Below, one piece after another: positions 1 through 9,501 of a DNA stretch of 64,000 nucleotides; within the stretch, counting starts at the first letter, position 1, and the number at the start of each line of letters is the position of its first letter. The notes below the pieces were generated by a model. It was not told the DNA's origin. It was given only the letters and a program-made list of their open reading frames with translations, and ran no database searches. Location of the stretch: NCBI RefSeq assembly GCF_029981845.1, contig NZ_CP104164.1:806001-870000 (forward strand). Direction: 5' to 3'. Origin of the DNA: Candidatus Bandiella numerosa (GTDB lineage Bacteria; Pseudomonadota; Alphaproteobacteria; Rickettsiales; Midichloriaceae). Both the position numbers and the translations under genes were made by a program.

Positions 1-155
1 GTGTTATAGTGTCAGCGCCACTAATATTATTGTTACGTAATCCACATAAAAAGTAGATAATTTACATGAGAGATAGAAATTAATTTTCCATAATATACAT
101 TATCATGCCAATATGATACAGCATCACAATTGGTCCAATGATAACTGAATTGTGG
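1..155. other. No gene recognised at window edge
   Basis: AT-rich sequence with stop codons in every frame. No RNA gene or convincing repeat was seen. It lies downstream of the decayed cyclophilin gene. Confidence 0.4.
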
Positions 156-676
156 TTAATTAGCTTGTAAATTATTAGCGGTCAAAACCCTCATTTTAAG
201 TATTTTATCAGGATTAATAACTTTTCCGTTATATTCTGGATTACCTTTTTTAATCATATACCATCATTTAGCATAATGAAAAATTGACTATTAGCACTAT
301 TTGGATCTTCACTTCTAGCCATTGATACTACGCCTCTTTTATGAGCAATATCATTAAATTCAGCATTTAAATTCTCCTGTGCACTTCCACCAGTACCATC
401 ACCATTAGGATCTACCGTTTGTACCATAAAATTATCTATGACTCTGTGAAATTTAAGGTTATCATAAAATTCTTCATCACATAAATCTTTAATTCTTTGA
501 ACATGTTTGGGAGCTTTGTCAGTATATAGTTCAATAATTACTGGACCATATGTAGTATCCATTTGAATAAAGTCTTTTATTTTATTTGTTGCGTGTGCTT
601 TTGACATCATTAACATTGCCATTAAAAGTATTAATAATTTTATTAAAATTGATTTAGATTTAATTGTTTTACGCAT
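156..676 (-). pseudogene. Cyclophilin-type peptidyl-prolyl isomerase, internally deleted
   Basis: The reading frame starts at 676 with a lipophilic signal peptide (about residues 1-29, ending near SKAHA), which implies export to the periplasm. The cyclophilin fold follows, including FHRVIDNFMVQ and SQFFIML. The frame stops at 254, right after the SQFFIML strand, at 140 residues. Another frame just downstream encodes a plausible cyclophilin C-terminus (MIKKGNPEYNGKVINPDKI, ending at 156). Family members have roughly 30-40 residues between these two parts, including the LDGKYTVFGKV-type segment, and these are missing. I infer an internal deletion with loss of frame. The deletion removes part of the active-site barrel, so the product is probably inactive. 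It is divergent from the msrB remnant at 748. Confidence 0.75.
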
Positions 677-747
677 AAGTTATTATCTGTTAGTTTTTTA
701 CTAAAATAAAAGGTACTTTATTTGAGAAAACCTAAAATACTAAAATT

Positions 748-1299
748 ATGAAGAATAAATATCTAAGTAAAATCAAAAAACTAAATAAAGTACAGTTTGA
801 AGTTACTCAAAATAAAGGCACTGAAAAAGCTTTTGCCAATCAATATTGGAACCATAAGGAATATGGAATTTATGTAGATATAATATCTGACGAGCCCCTT
901 TTCTCTTCATTTGATAAATTTGATTCTGGTTGTGGTTGGCCTAGTTTTACCAAAAGCTTAGATCAATCAGAAATTATCTTGCAAGATGATCTATCTCATG
1001 GCATGAGGCGCACAGAAGTATTAACTAAAACATGCCACTTAGGGCATTTTTATTCAGAAAGAGGAATCAGAAAAATATTGATGAATTACACAAAATCAGC
1101 TGGAATGGACAGGTCTATATCTCCACATAAATTACGACACTTTTTGTTTACATGGATGAAAAAGCAAGGGGTTGATGATGCTTTAATACAACCTTATTCT
1201 GGACATGATTCAAGGAAATCATTAGAAATATATTCTAAATTATCAATAACAGATGCGCAAAATGAATATAACAAAATTATTAACAATTTTCCAGTATGA
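748..1299 (+). pseudogene. Chimera: MsrB N-terminal part fused to tyrosine recombinase C-terminus
   Basis: Residues 1-101 are the first two thirds of a peptide-methionine (R)-S-oxide reductase, with the signatures GCGWPSF and TKTCHLGH. The C-terminal part with the catalytic cysteine (RYCINS-type motif) is absent. From residue 102 (base 1051) the frame continues as the last 82 residues of the Tn3-borne tyrosine recombinase encoded at 27275-27982, including its HKLRH box (H127, R130), H153 and the catalytic Y162. The first catalytic Arg and the N-terminal domain are missing. Neither half should be enzymatically complete. Bases 1051-1365 correspond without gaps to the reverse complement of 27209-27523. 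The junction lies in short shared sequence (GCATT followed by TATTCAG), so illegitimate recombination is likely. The stop overlaps the apparent traG start (ATGA). Confidence 0.85.
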
Positions 1300-1365
1300 G
1301 TGCCGCATCTTTTTATACTAAATGGAACCTCATTGCCATTTCCGAACGTTTATTAACCTGGGGCC
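1051..1365 (+). mobile_element. Tn3-family transposon end fragment
   Basis: This 315-bp relic matches the inner end of the intact transposon at 27209-27523. It contains the recombinase 3' end, the TGCGGCACTCAT motif (in reverse, around 1296-1307) and the 38-bp terminal repeat, which ends at 1365 with CCTGGGGCC. The rest of the element is missing. msrB abuts one side and the middle of traG the other, so this looks like the scar of a transposon-mediated deletion that joined chromosome to the conjugative island. Confidence 0.85.
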
Positions 1366-3884
1366 CAATACTTAAGAATTATTTTGTCTCATTCATATAT
1401 TTACAGTTATGGATGCCGATATATGCGATATTATTTGTAGTATTTGCATCGCAATATCAATCAATGGGAGCAGAAGTAAATGGTGTGACCTGGAATAATT
1501 TTACAAAAATTAGGTCAATTAACCATGAGATAGCATTATTATCGGGTTATATGATATTCTTTACGCCATTTATTGCAGGGTTAGTGCTTAAAATGGGATT
1601 ATCATCACTTGGATCATTATCTACATCGATGTTTGGAGCGCAACAACAAGAAGCAGCACGGATTGCATCTGACATAGTTAGAGGGAATTATAGTACAGGC
1701 AATATGAATATGGACAATCATAGTTACAATAATTTATCAGCAAATAAGCATAATGATAATTATGAATATATGACTGGCATAAAATCATATAACAGCATGT
1801 CAGGAGCTAGAGTTAGTGAGTATGCAGATGGTAGTAGTTCAATGGATATGAGTCCTGCAATAAATAATGCTGGTGGATTAATATCTATAGATTGGGGTTC
1901 GCATATGGGTAAGAAATTAGATAATAGTATAAGTAATTCACAAAGTGATATGACAAAGAGCAGTAGTGATTATTTAGAAAGTGCGTCTAATGCATATTCA
2001 ACGTTACTTGGATACAATCAGAGCTTTGCTAAGGGGAGTGGTCAATATAAAGATTTCCAAGATAGCTTGAGTAACGACCAAAGACAATCATTCCAGGATG
2101 CTAGTAGATTAATAGATCAGACTTCACAGAACTTTAACATATCTACAGATGATGCACTGAAATTAAGTGTAGGAGCTAGTCAGGGGATAGGATTTGACAT
2201 ACTTATTGCAAAAGGAGGATTTAGTGTAGGCGCTGATGCTAGTAAAACAAGTAATTTAAGGGAGGCATATGAACATATGCAATCTTCAAGTAATTCTAAG
2301 GAATATAGTGATAGTTTAGGGAAGATGCAGTCATATCTAAGGAGCAATAGTAGCAAAGATCATTTTACGCAAAATCAGGATTTTTATGATTCGCTTAAGA
2401 ATGATTTTGTTAAATCACAAAATGCTAGTAAATCATATCAAGAAGCGCAGCAGAGGTATGATAGTTATTCACAACAAAGGAATGAATATGCTGAGCAATC
2501 ACAGAGGATTAATGAGAATCTAACTCCTAAATTCATGGAATGGGTTAAGTTTAAGAAGGGTAATGCGGGAGCAGAGGAAATATTTAAAAAAGGAGATGCT
2601 GGCACGTTATCATCACTTGCAAATAGATTTATAGAGGATAATGGTCTTAATAGTCCTATTAACTCAACTACATATAAGTCAAAAGAGCACAGCAATAATC
2701 CTGATTCCGCGTTTATGGGTCAATCATTTTTTAGCTCAGGATTTGGAACAGCTTCTAAGGCTCAGGGTGAAAGTGTGAGCGATACAGTTAACGAGAAGTT
2801 AAGTGGTGGTATTAATGAAGATGGTCTTGATAAGAAATATGAGAGTAATGTTGGTAAGGCAGTAAAGAAAAATATAGAGGATAAAAAGGACCTAAATTCA
2901 AAAATTGAACAAAAAGATGCTGTATTACAACCAATAGATACTAGAAATGATGCTAATAACAACCAACAATCAGTAACTAATAATAGTTCATCTCAAAATA
3001 ATGAAGCGCCAAATAATCCTGATAATATAAATCCAGCAGGACAAAGCTCTATTAATTCACAGGTTGATTCAAATGAGAGTAAAATAGATGGGGAAAGTAA
3101 TAATGTTGAAAATAAATCAGAGGCTCCAAAGACTAATAATAGACCTAGGGAATTCGAATCAAATTACCAAGCTCCTAATGCTTTTGCAGGTAACATTCAT
3201 AAAACCGTGGGACAAAAAGGATTAGACACAGCAAATGAAGTAGATGACAATCAATTTGATACAAAGAATCAGTTAGGTGGAAAGAAGGGTGTGGTTAGCA
3301 GTAAGCAAAATGAATTGGATGCAAAATCTAAGGATAAGATTAATAAGGGCATCACAAAAAACATAGGTGGAAGTATATATCAGAATGCAAAAAATAATGT
3401 AAGTGGTAATGTTACTGCAGTAAAAAACACGTACTTTTCTGTAACTGGTCAACCAGAGAAAAAACAGGAATATAGTAAAATAGATAAACCTGCAATCGAT
3501 ATAAGTGGTGAGGATTTAAAAATACAAGACAATAATGATAAAAATCAAAAAGTTAGCCCTCAAAATATAATAAGTAATAATCTAATCCAAGCCAATCAAG
3601 CCTCTTCAAGCGAAATTAAGCAGGATTATGAGATAGTGGATAAAAGTAATAATTCTCAATCAACCCAGAATAGTGCACTCAAGCAAAACAAAAATCTGAG
3701 CAGCAAAACACAGAATGAAGACAAGAATATTGCTAATTTGAACAATGCAGAAAACAAAGATAAGGCTACGCCAAATTTGCTAAAGCAGAGTTCTAATAAT
3801 GCGACTTCTCAGCAAGGCACTCTAAAAAAAAATATGAGCGCAGATAAGAGTGGCAAAAAAAATAATAAAAATGAGGATAAATAG
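1296..3884 (+). pseudogene. traG: TraG, F-type mating-pair stabilisation protein, N-terminally truncated
   Basis: The frame encodes 862 residues, but the first ~23 are translated from the transposon end. Genuine TraG sequence begins near base 1366. F-type TraG is an inner-membrane protein with a large N-terminal membrane domain and a long periplasmic tail, acting in mating-pair stabilisation and type IV secretion. What remains are two hydrophobic segments (about residues 27-52 and 78-105) and a long, repeat-poor hydrophilic tail rich in Asn, Ser, Gln and Lys. This matches the C-terminal half of RAGE TraG proteins. Several hundred N-terminal residues are lost, so the annotated start is probably accidental. 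The next gene follows 3 bp after the stop, consistent with the old tra operon. Confidence 0.75.
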
Positions 3885-3886
3885 CA

Positions 3887-4988
3887 ATGTCATATAGAGC
3901 TAAAAAAATATTAACTGTAATTCTATTTTTGTTTTTCGGAACTATGGTTTTTTCTAAATCAATGAGGTCATTTTTTGCTGATGATACTATGAAGTTAATT
4001 ACAGAGCATAAAGATAAGATAGACACTGTAGGAGCGAAGCATAAAAGTTATGTAACAAGAAAAATAGATGAAGCTAGAAAAATGTTTGATGAGTTAGATG
4101 ATGGAATGAGTCAGTACAAATATAATAGTCAAATTAGAGAAGATAAACATTTTTGGGAGACAAAAAGATTAGGTGATTTGGAATATAAAAACCTAAGGAA
4201 TCAATATTTAGATATATTTGCAAGAGAAGAGCAGAAATTAGAAAAAGTTAAAAAAAACATTAATAGAGGAAGGAATTGCAGAAACTAATTTTATCAAAGA
4301 TGAAAGATATAGAAGAGCTATAGTATATGCATTTGAGCAAATAGGATTTATGTTTAGTACACATAATGTTAAATTTTTTACAGACTGTGATTACTTTGGA
4401 CGTGGGAAGACTTATGGTAGATATGAGCCATGCAATGATCATAGAAATCATAAATCCAAGCAATATTTTGATGATGAGGATGTAGTAAAAACATTAAGCT
4501 CTATAAACCAACTAAAGAGAGAGCTAGGGAATGCATTTTTAATCAGTGATGAAAGAGAAAGAGTTAATAGAATAACTGTGCTTCATAACAATATATCATC
4601 TATATATTTTACAGAAATAGAAGGAGATAATGAAATAAGACTTGCGAGATATGCCACTGAAAATGCAGCTAATGCGTTACTTCCTTATAAGGAATTTATA
4701 TTTGAAATATTGAATGCGCAAAAGAACATAAGTAAAAGTGAGGCTGATAAGTTTTTAAAGCAATTAGTATGGGATAGGTGTATCGGCAATATTAAAGTAG
4801 AATTAGAGTACAATGAAGAAGAGGCATATAAATTTTGTGATGAAAGAGTTAATCATCATATAGAAGCACTTCATTCATCAACCTACATTCCTATCAAATA
4901 TTGCCACTTAGACTACTACGTGAGTGGTAAAACATTAATAAAATTTTTAAAATCATATAAAGATTTTGGAGTAAATGAAAATGAATGA
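3887..4988 (+). pseudogene. Hypothetical tra-operon protein, split by a poly-A frameshift
   Basis: Two consecutive frames appear to be one gene. The first (3887-4288) has an N-terminal signal-anchor-like segment (about residues 7-23) and a charged helical body. It runs out of frame after an A8 tract at 4250-4257. A one-base shift there joins it seamlessly to the frame that continues to 4988 (the junction would read KVKKTLIEEGIAE), with no stop before the internal ATG at 4350. The combined protein would be about 366 residues, with several Cys in the second half. I do not recognise the family. Position between traG and traD suggests a secreted or membrane accessory of the conjugation system. 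Transcriptional slippage on the A8 tract or a sequencing error could also explain the shift. Confidence 0.6.
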
Positions 4989-6033
4989 AAACTATAAACT
5001 AGACCAAAATTACGGCACATTAGTAGCAGATTTAAAAAAGAGAGTAGCAGAATCAAGGTATAGAGCTACTTTAAGCGTGAATAGAGAGTTAGTTCTGCTA
5101 TATCACCATATAGGTCAGCAAATACTTAAATCTCAAAAAATTCATGGCTGGGGTGCCAAAGTAATAGAGCAGCTATCTAAAGATTTATATTCGGCATTCC
5201 CAGAGATGAAAGGATTTAGCTCTAGGAATTTAAAATATATGCGTAAATTTGCAGAAGAATATCAAGATCAGCAAATTGTGCAACAGCTTGTTGCACAATT
5301 ACCTTGGGGTCATAATGTTGTTTTACTGGATCGAATATCAGACAGAAGAGAACGAGAATTTTATATAAAAGAAACAATCCAATATGGATGGTCTAGAAAT
5401 ATAATGGTGATGCAAATAGAGAGCAATCTTTACATGAGGCAAGGAGGAGCAGTTACAAACTTTGATAAGAGATTACCTAATCTACAATCTGATTTAGCAG
5501 TAGGATTAATGAAAGACCCATATTGCTTTGATTTTCTAAGCTTAGGCAGGGATGCCCATGAAAGAGAAATAGAAAAAGGCTTAATATCACATATGCAAAA
5601 GTTTTTGCTTGAGCTCGGCGAGGGATTTGCGTTTGTAGGTAGTCAGTATCATCTAGAAGTTGGTGGTCAAGACTTTTTCGTGGATATGCTCTTTTATCAT
5701 TTAAAGCTACGCTGCTATTTTGTGATAGAGCTCAAAAATACAGCATTCAAACCGGAATATTCAGGGAAGCTTAATTTTTACTTATCAGTTATAGATGATA
5801 AATTAAAGCATAAAGATGATAACCCATCAATTGGTTTAATTTTATGTAAGTCTAAAAATAAAGTAGTAGCAGAATATGCGCTTAGAGATATAGAGAAGCC
5901 TATAGGGCTATCTGAGTACAAATTACCTGAAAAAATTATTGAGAAATTGAAAGCTACTCTACCAAGTATAGAAGAGCTTGAGAAAGAGTTGTCAAAAGAT
6001 ATAGAAGAAGTAGAGGATGTTGAAAATGAATAA
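4975..6033 (+). CDS. DUF1016 (YhcG-type) PDDEXK nuclease family protein
   Basis: A 352-residue protein with the two-part architecture of the YhcG/DUF1016 family. The N-terminal helical domain contains YHHIGQQIL, LSKDL and FSSRNLKYMRKF. The C-terminal PDDEXK nuclease-like domain has the core FFVDMLFYHLKLRCYFVIELK-type strand pair, with Asp and the E-x-K carried in VDML and IELK. Family members accompany mobile elements and restriction-like loci; the exact substrate is not established. The start overlaps the end of the preceding frame by 14 bp, indicating translational coupling in the tra operon. A second, broken family member is the cargo of the Tn3 element at 30866-31965. Confidence 0.85.
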   Translation: MKMNENYKLDQNYGTLVADLKKRVAESRYRATLSVNRELVLLYHHIGQQILKSQKIHGWGAKVIEQLSKDLYSAFPEMKGFSSRNLKYMRKFAEEYQDQQIVQQLVAQLPWGHNVVLLDRISDRREREFYIKETIQYGWSRNIMVMQIESNLYMRQGGAVTNFDKRLPNLQSDLAVGLMKDPYCFDFLSLGRDAHEREIEKGLISHMQKFLLELGEGFAFVGSQYHLEVGGQDFFVDMLFYHLKLRCYFVIELKNTAFKPEYSGKLNFYLSVIDDKLKHKDDNPSIGLILCKSKNKVVAEYALRDIEKPIGLSEYKLPEKIIEKLKATLPSIEELEKELSKDIEEVEDVENE

Positions 6034-6958
6034 AGAAAAAACAATAAATTCGGCAATTAAGATGCTTTCAAAATTAAAGTCTAATCCAGATAAAAAAGGG
6101 GCTGGGAAGCATAAAAAATCTAGAAATTCAGGATTTAGTTTAAGAAAGTGGTTAATTATATTGTTTGTATTATTTGGACTCTTTACGGTTGTAAGGATAT
6201 ATTACGCAAAAGGCATATTTAATACACTGATAGAGCTTTGGGAGAATGCAGGAGTAGATATTGGAGCATTTGATGAAAAAGATACTAGAAGATATCAAAG
6301 AAAGCAAAGAGAAGCAGTGCTTATGAAGAAAGAGGGAGAAATCAAACAAATGCAAGAAGAGGAGGTGAAAGCTAAGAAAAGCATTTATCAATTAAAAGAC
6401 TCATATTTAGAGTTACAAGATGAATATAGTAGTTATGTAGATACTGAGGGCTATTATAAAAAAGGAGTAGTTAAAACAGAATATAATAAATCAGTAATAA
6501 AAAAATATCGTGACAAACAGTATGAGCTGGTAGCAAAACTTGAAGAGTGTGAGTACTTGATAGAAAATACAGTCAGGACTCATATTAAAAAGGCAAAAAA
6601 TTATCATAAAGAGATAGAAGAAATTAAAGTACAGATAGGAGAGTTAGCCCTAAAAGGACAGAAAGGATTAAGTGAAGAAGAGATAGATAAATTAGACACC
6701 CTGGCTGGTAGAATAAAATCTATCAATAAATGGCAGTTAGTTACAGATAGGGAAAAATTAATACTTGCATTTTTTGAAAGTAATCAAGCTGTAGTAAACA
6801 ATTGTCCATGTGTATTTATGATAAGTCAATTATGGGGAGAGCTGAGGAAAGATAAATATTTTATGAAAGAAATAGTGTCACTAAGGCTTAAAATGCATAT
6901 GCAGGAATATATGCATACTATTTGGAAGATGGAAATTATGGAAAATAAATTAAATTAA
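6017..6958 (+). CDS. Membrane-anchored coiled-coil protein of the conjugation module
   Basis: A 313-residue protein I do not recognise by family. It has a basic N-terminus, one transmembrane segment at about residues 46-66 (WLIILFVLFGLFTVV) and a long Lys/Glu-rich region at about 90-240 predicted to be coiled coil. A more compact C-terminal part contains NNCPCVF. It overlaps the DUF1016 gene by 17 bp and is followed by the small gene at 6974, so it belongs to the same operon. It may be an inner-membrane accessory of the transfer apparatus, but that rests only on context. Confidence 0.7.
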   Translation: MLKMNKEKTINSAIKMLSKLKSNPDKKGAGKHKKSRNSGFSLRKWLIILFVLFGLFTVVRIYYAKGIFNTLIELWENAGVDIGAFDEKDTRRYQRKQREAVLMKKEGEIKQMQEEEVKAKKSIYQLKDSYLELQDEYSSYVDTEGYYKKGVVKTEYNKSVIKKYRDKQYELVAKLEECEYLIENTVRTHIKKAKNYHKEIEEIKVQIGELALKGQKGLSEEEIDKLDTLAGRIKSINKWQLVTDREKLILAFFESNQAVVNNCPCVFMISQLWGELRKDKYFMKEIVSLRLKMHMQEYMHTIWKMEIMENKLN

Positions 6959-6973
6959 TCAGAGGTATTAGCA

Positions 6974-7324
6974 ATGTCAGAAGTAAGATTATCACTAAGA
7001 ATTAGTGAGAATGAAAAAAAGGTAATAGCTAAATTAGCGGCTGCAAATAATATGACAGAGACGGAATATATAATCTATCGAACGTTGACAATAAATCCGC
7101 AAAATCCAGATAACATTGATAATGAGTATTGTTATGAATTTCCAACAAAAGAACAGCATGAATATTTTCAAGTTGTAGCTCTTGTAGAATTAAGAATGAT
7201 GATGGAAAATTTAATGATGATGGAGTATGCAGATATTTGGGATGAATTAAAAGCAAAAATGATTAGGGAATCACAGGGTAAACTTAGTAGAGGCTCGTAC
7301 CGCAAAATAAAAGTAGAAAAATAG
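6974..7324 (+). CDS. Ribbon-helix-helix-like relaxosome accessory protein (MobC-like)
   Basis: A 116-residue protein beginning with a short beta segment (VRLSLRIS), then two helices of the pattern seen in ribbon-helix-helix DNA-binding proteins (ENEKKVIAKLAAANNMTETEYIIY). This resembles the N-terminus of MobC/TraJ-type proteins that help a relaxase bind oriT. The C-terminal half (about residues 50-116) is acidic then basic and not recognised. It sits directly upstream of traD and near the relaxase gene traA, which fits a relaxosome role. The family assignment rests on pattern only. Confidence 0.5.
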   Translation: MSEVRLSLRISENEKKVIAKLAAANNMTETEYIIYRTLTINPQNPDNIDNEYCYEFPTKEQHEYFQVVALVELRMMMENLMMMEYADIWDELKAKMIRESQGKLSRGSYRKIKVEK

Positions 7325-7334
7325 AGTGGTATAA

Positions 7335-9308
7335 ATGGGTAATTTTGTAAGAGGCGGACAGTTAATAACGCATTCATTTAGAATGAATTATCAGGTATGG
7401 AAAATACTGATGCGATGTGTTTTAGCGATAATGTTATGTGGAGTTTTTTATACATTTTATAATGACATAGGCACATATGATTGGAAGAATGTGCCAGGAT
7501 ATATAAAAAAAGAGGTGGCATTTTTTGATGAGGCAGTAGTTACATATTATACAGAGTATGGGTATAAACATGAGCAAACGAAGAAGTTTGCAAAAAACAA
7601 CCCAGTATTTAAAAGACTAGAGCAAAAAGTAGAAAGGGCATTGTATAAGGGCTTGATAACAGGAGGAGTGTTATCAGCGATATTACTTATGGGAACGGTA
7701 TTTTATTTTTATAGGACTGGGAAAAATCGCACTGTAAGTATGGCAATAAGGGGTATATTTCTTGAACAATTTGATGTAATCAAAAAGAAGGTAGAAAAGC
7801 ATAACAAAGCATTTCCATATATACCTCACACAATAGCAGAGATGCCATATCCAATAACAGGGGAGCCTCGTTCATTCACATCAGGAGAGCAATCACATAC
7901 AATGATAATAGGATCAACGGGTAGTGGTAAAACCACAATAATTAGAGAATTATTGTATAGCATACACTGCAGAGGAGAGAAAGCTATCATAGTGGATGTA
8001 AAGGGTGACTATATAGAAAAAGCTTATAGAGAAGATATGCGTACAGATATAATATTAAATCCACTGGATAAGAGAAGCAGGAACTGGTCAATATTTAAGG
8101 AGACAACAGCACTTACAGGATTTGCCACAATAGCAAAGGCGTTGATACCAGTAGATTCAAAAGACCCTACATGGACAGAGGCAGCAAGAGCAGTATTTAC
8201 AGAAATGGCAAATAGTTATGCAGGTGCAAATTTATCTCTTGCGGAGTTTACAGATAAAATCTTAAAAACAGATATAAAGGTATTGGAAGAGATATTAAAA
8301 AAAACTTATGCAGGGAAAATAATCAATACAGAGATAGAAAAGGCTGCGTTATCAGTGATGATGGTAATGAGCTCATATTTAAGGCCTCTTAAGCTATATA
8401 GAAGTAATGAAAACTGTTTTTCAATTAGAGATTGGATATTGGGAGATACATGGAATAAAGAGCACAGGCAACATGGATTTTTATTTTTATCATCAAGAGC
8501 AGAAGCAAAGAGGGATTTAAACCCAATAATAACGGCACAGGTTGATATAGCAATCAATGCGATGAGATCAATGGGAAATAGCAGTAGCAGGCCAAAGATA
8601 TGGTTTATATTAGATGAGCTAGGGTATTTTGACACAGCAATACCAAATTTAATAGATGGCTTAACAACCGCTAGATCATATGGAGGATGTTTTGTATTAG
8701 GGACGCAGGATATAACAACAGTTTCTAAAATATATTCAAGAGAAAGAGCAGAAACAATAACCAATAACTGTCGCACGAAGATTTTCATGAATGTAGAGGG
8801 AGCTGAAACTGCGAGATGGTGCTCTAATAATTCAGGAGTAGGAGAAGTGGAAGAATGGAGTGAAAGTTTTTCTTATGGAGCGCATGAGATGAGGGATGGA
8901 CAAAGTGCAACAAAGATAAAAAGAATGAAAGCAGCAGTACTTGATGGTGAGTTCCAGATACTAAAAACGGGAGAAGGATATATTAAGCTATCAGGTTACA
9001 ATCCAGTTAAATTTACAGCAAGGAAGCCAAGATTAGGGGATATTGCAAAACCATATATAGAAAACGAAAAACTGTATGGGTTGTTAGTAGAAGAGAGGGA
9101 GGAGCAGGAGAAATATCGCATAAAAGTGGAAAAAAGGTTTAATAAAGACACAAATATATTGGCTCTTGTAAAAGAAGGTGGCGCTAGTGAAGATGATCAA
9201 ATAAGTAGTAATGTTACTATAAAGAAACCAAAAGAAGGTGAAAAAACTAGTAAAAAAGAAAATAGTGCAAAATCAGTGGCAACAAATGATATTGGTAATG
9301 ATTGGTAA
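7335..9308 (+). CDS. traD: Type IV coupling protein TraD
   Basis: A 657-residue member of the TraD/VirD4 coupling-protein family, the inner-membrane ATPase that docks the relaxosome to the type IV secretion channel. Two transmembrane segments lie at about residues 24-42 and 111-133. The motor domain has a Walker A motif GSTGSGKT (about 192-199) and a Walker B motif WFILDELG (about 423-430), then the conserved GTQDI and NNCRTKIFMN segments. The C-terminal ~60 residues are charged and variable, as usual. Length and domain order look complete, so this is one of the better-preserved conjugation genes here. The start has a 10-bp gap from the preceding small gene. Confidence 0.93.
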   Translation: MGNFVRGGQLITHSFRMNYQVWKILMRCVLAIMLCGVFYTFYNDIGTYDWKNVPGYIKKEVAFFDEAVVTYYTEYGYKHEQTKKFAKNNPVFKRLEQKVERALYKGLITGGVLSAILLMGTVFYFYRTGKNRTVSMAIRGIFLEQFDVIKKKVEKHNKAFPYIPHTIAEMPYPITGEPRSFTSGEQSHTMIIGSTGSGKTTIIRELLYSIHCRGEKAIIVDVKGDYIEKAYREDMRTDIILNPLDKRSRNWSIFKETTALTGFATIAKALIPVDSKDPTWTEAARAVFTEMANSYAGANLSLAEFTDKILKTDIKVLEEILKKTYAGKIINTEIEKAALSVMMVMSSYLRPLKLYRSNENCFSIRDWILGDTWNKEHRQHGFLFLSSRAEAKRDLNPIITAQVDIAINAMRSMGNSSSRPKIWFILDELGYFDTAIPNLIDGLTTARSYGGCFVLGTQDITTVSKIYSRERAETITNNCRTKIFMNVEGAETARWCSNNSGVGEVEEWSESFSYGAHEMRDGQSATKIKRMKAAVLDGEFQILKTGEGYIKLSGYNPVKFTARKPRLGDIAKPYIENEKLYGLLVEEREEQEKYRIKVEKRFNKDTNILALVKEGGASEDDQISSNVTIKKPKEGEKTSKKENSAKSVATNDIGNDW

Positions 9309-9348
9309 GAATAATAATAAAAAAGAATAAAAATATTTTTGAGGTAAT

Positions 9349-9498
9349 ATGAAAATAAAAAGTAATTATGCACTATTATTAGATGAGGGTCTAAAGGGCT
9401 TAAAGTATATTAAAAATCTACTGAAGGACTTAGAGAAATCGCCAAAAGACAAAAAAATAAAAAAAAGCAAAGGCACTAAAGAAAAGAAAGAAAGATAG
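9349..9498 (+). CDS. Small basic protein (49 aa)
   Basis: A 49-codon frame from an ATG preceded by GAGG at a good distance (9341-9344). The product has a short amphipathic start and a very Lys-rich tail (KDKKIKKSKGTKEKKER). It lies between traD and the methyltransferase gene, on the same strand and closely spaced. I do not recognise a family. The ribosome-binding site and operon position support translation; a nucleic-acid-binding role is only a guess from charge. Confidence 0.45.
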   Translation: MKIKSNYALLLDEGLKGLKYIKNLLKDLEKSPKDKKIKKSKGTKEKKER

Positions 9499-9501
9499 GT
9501 T

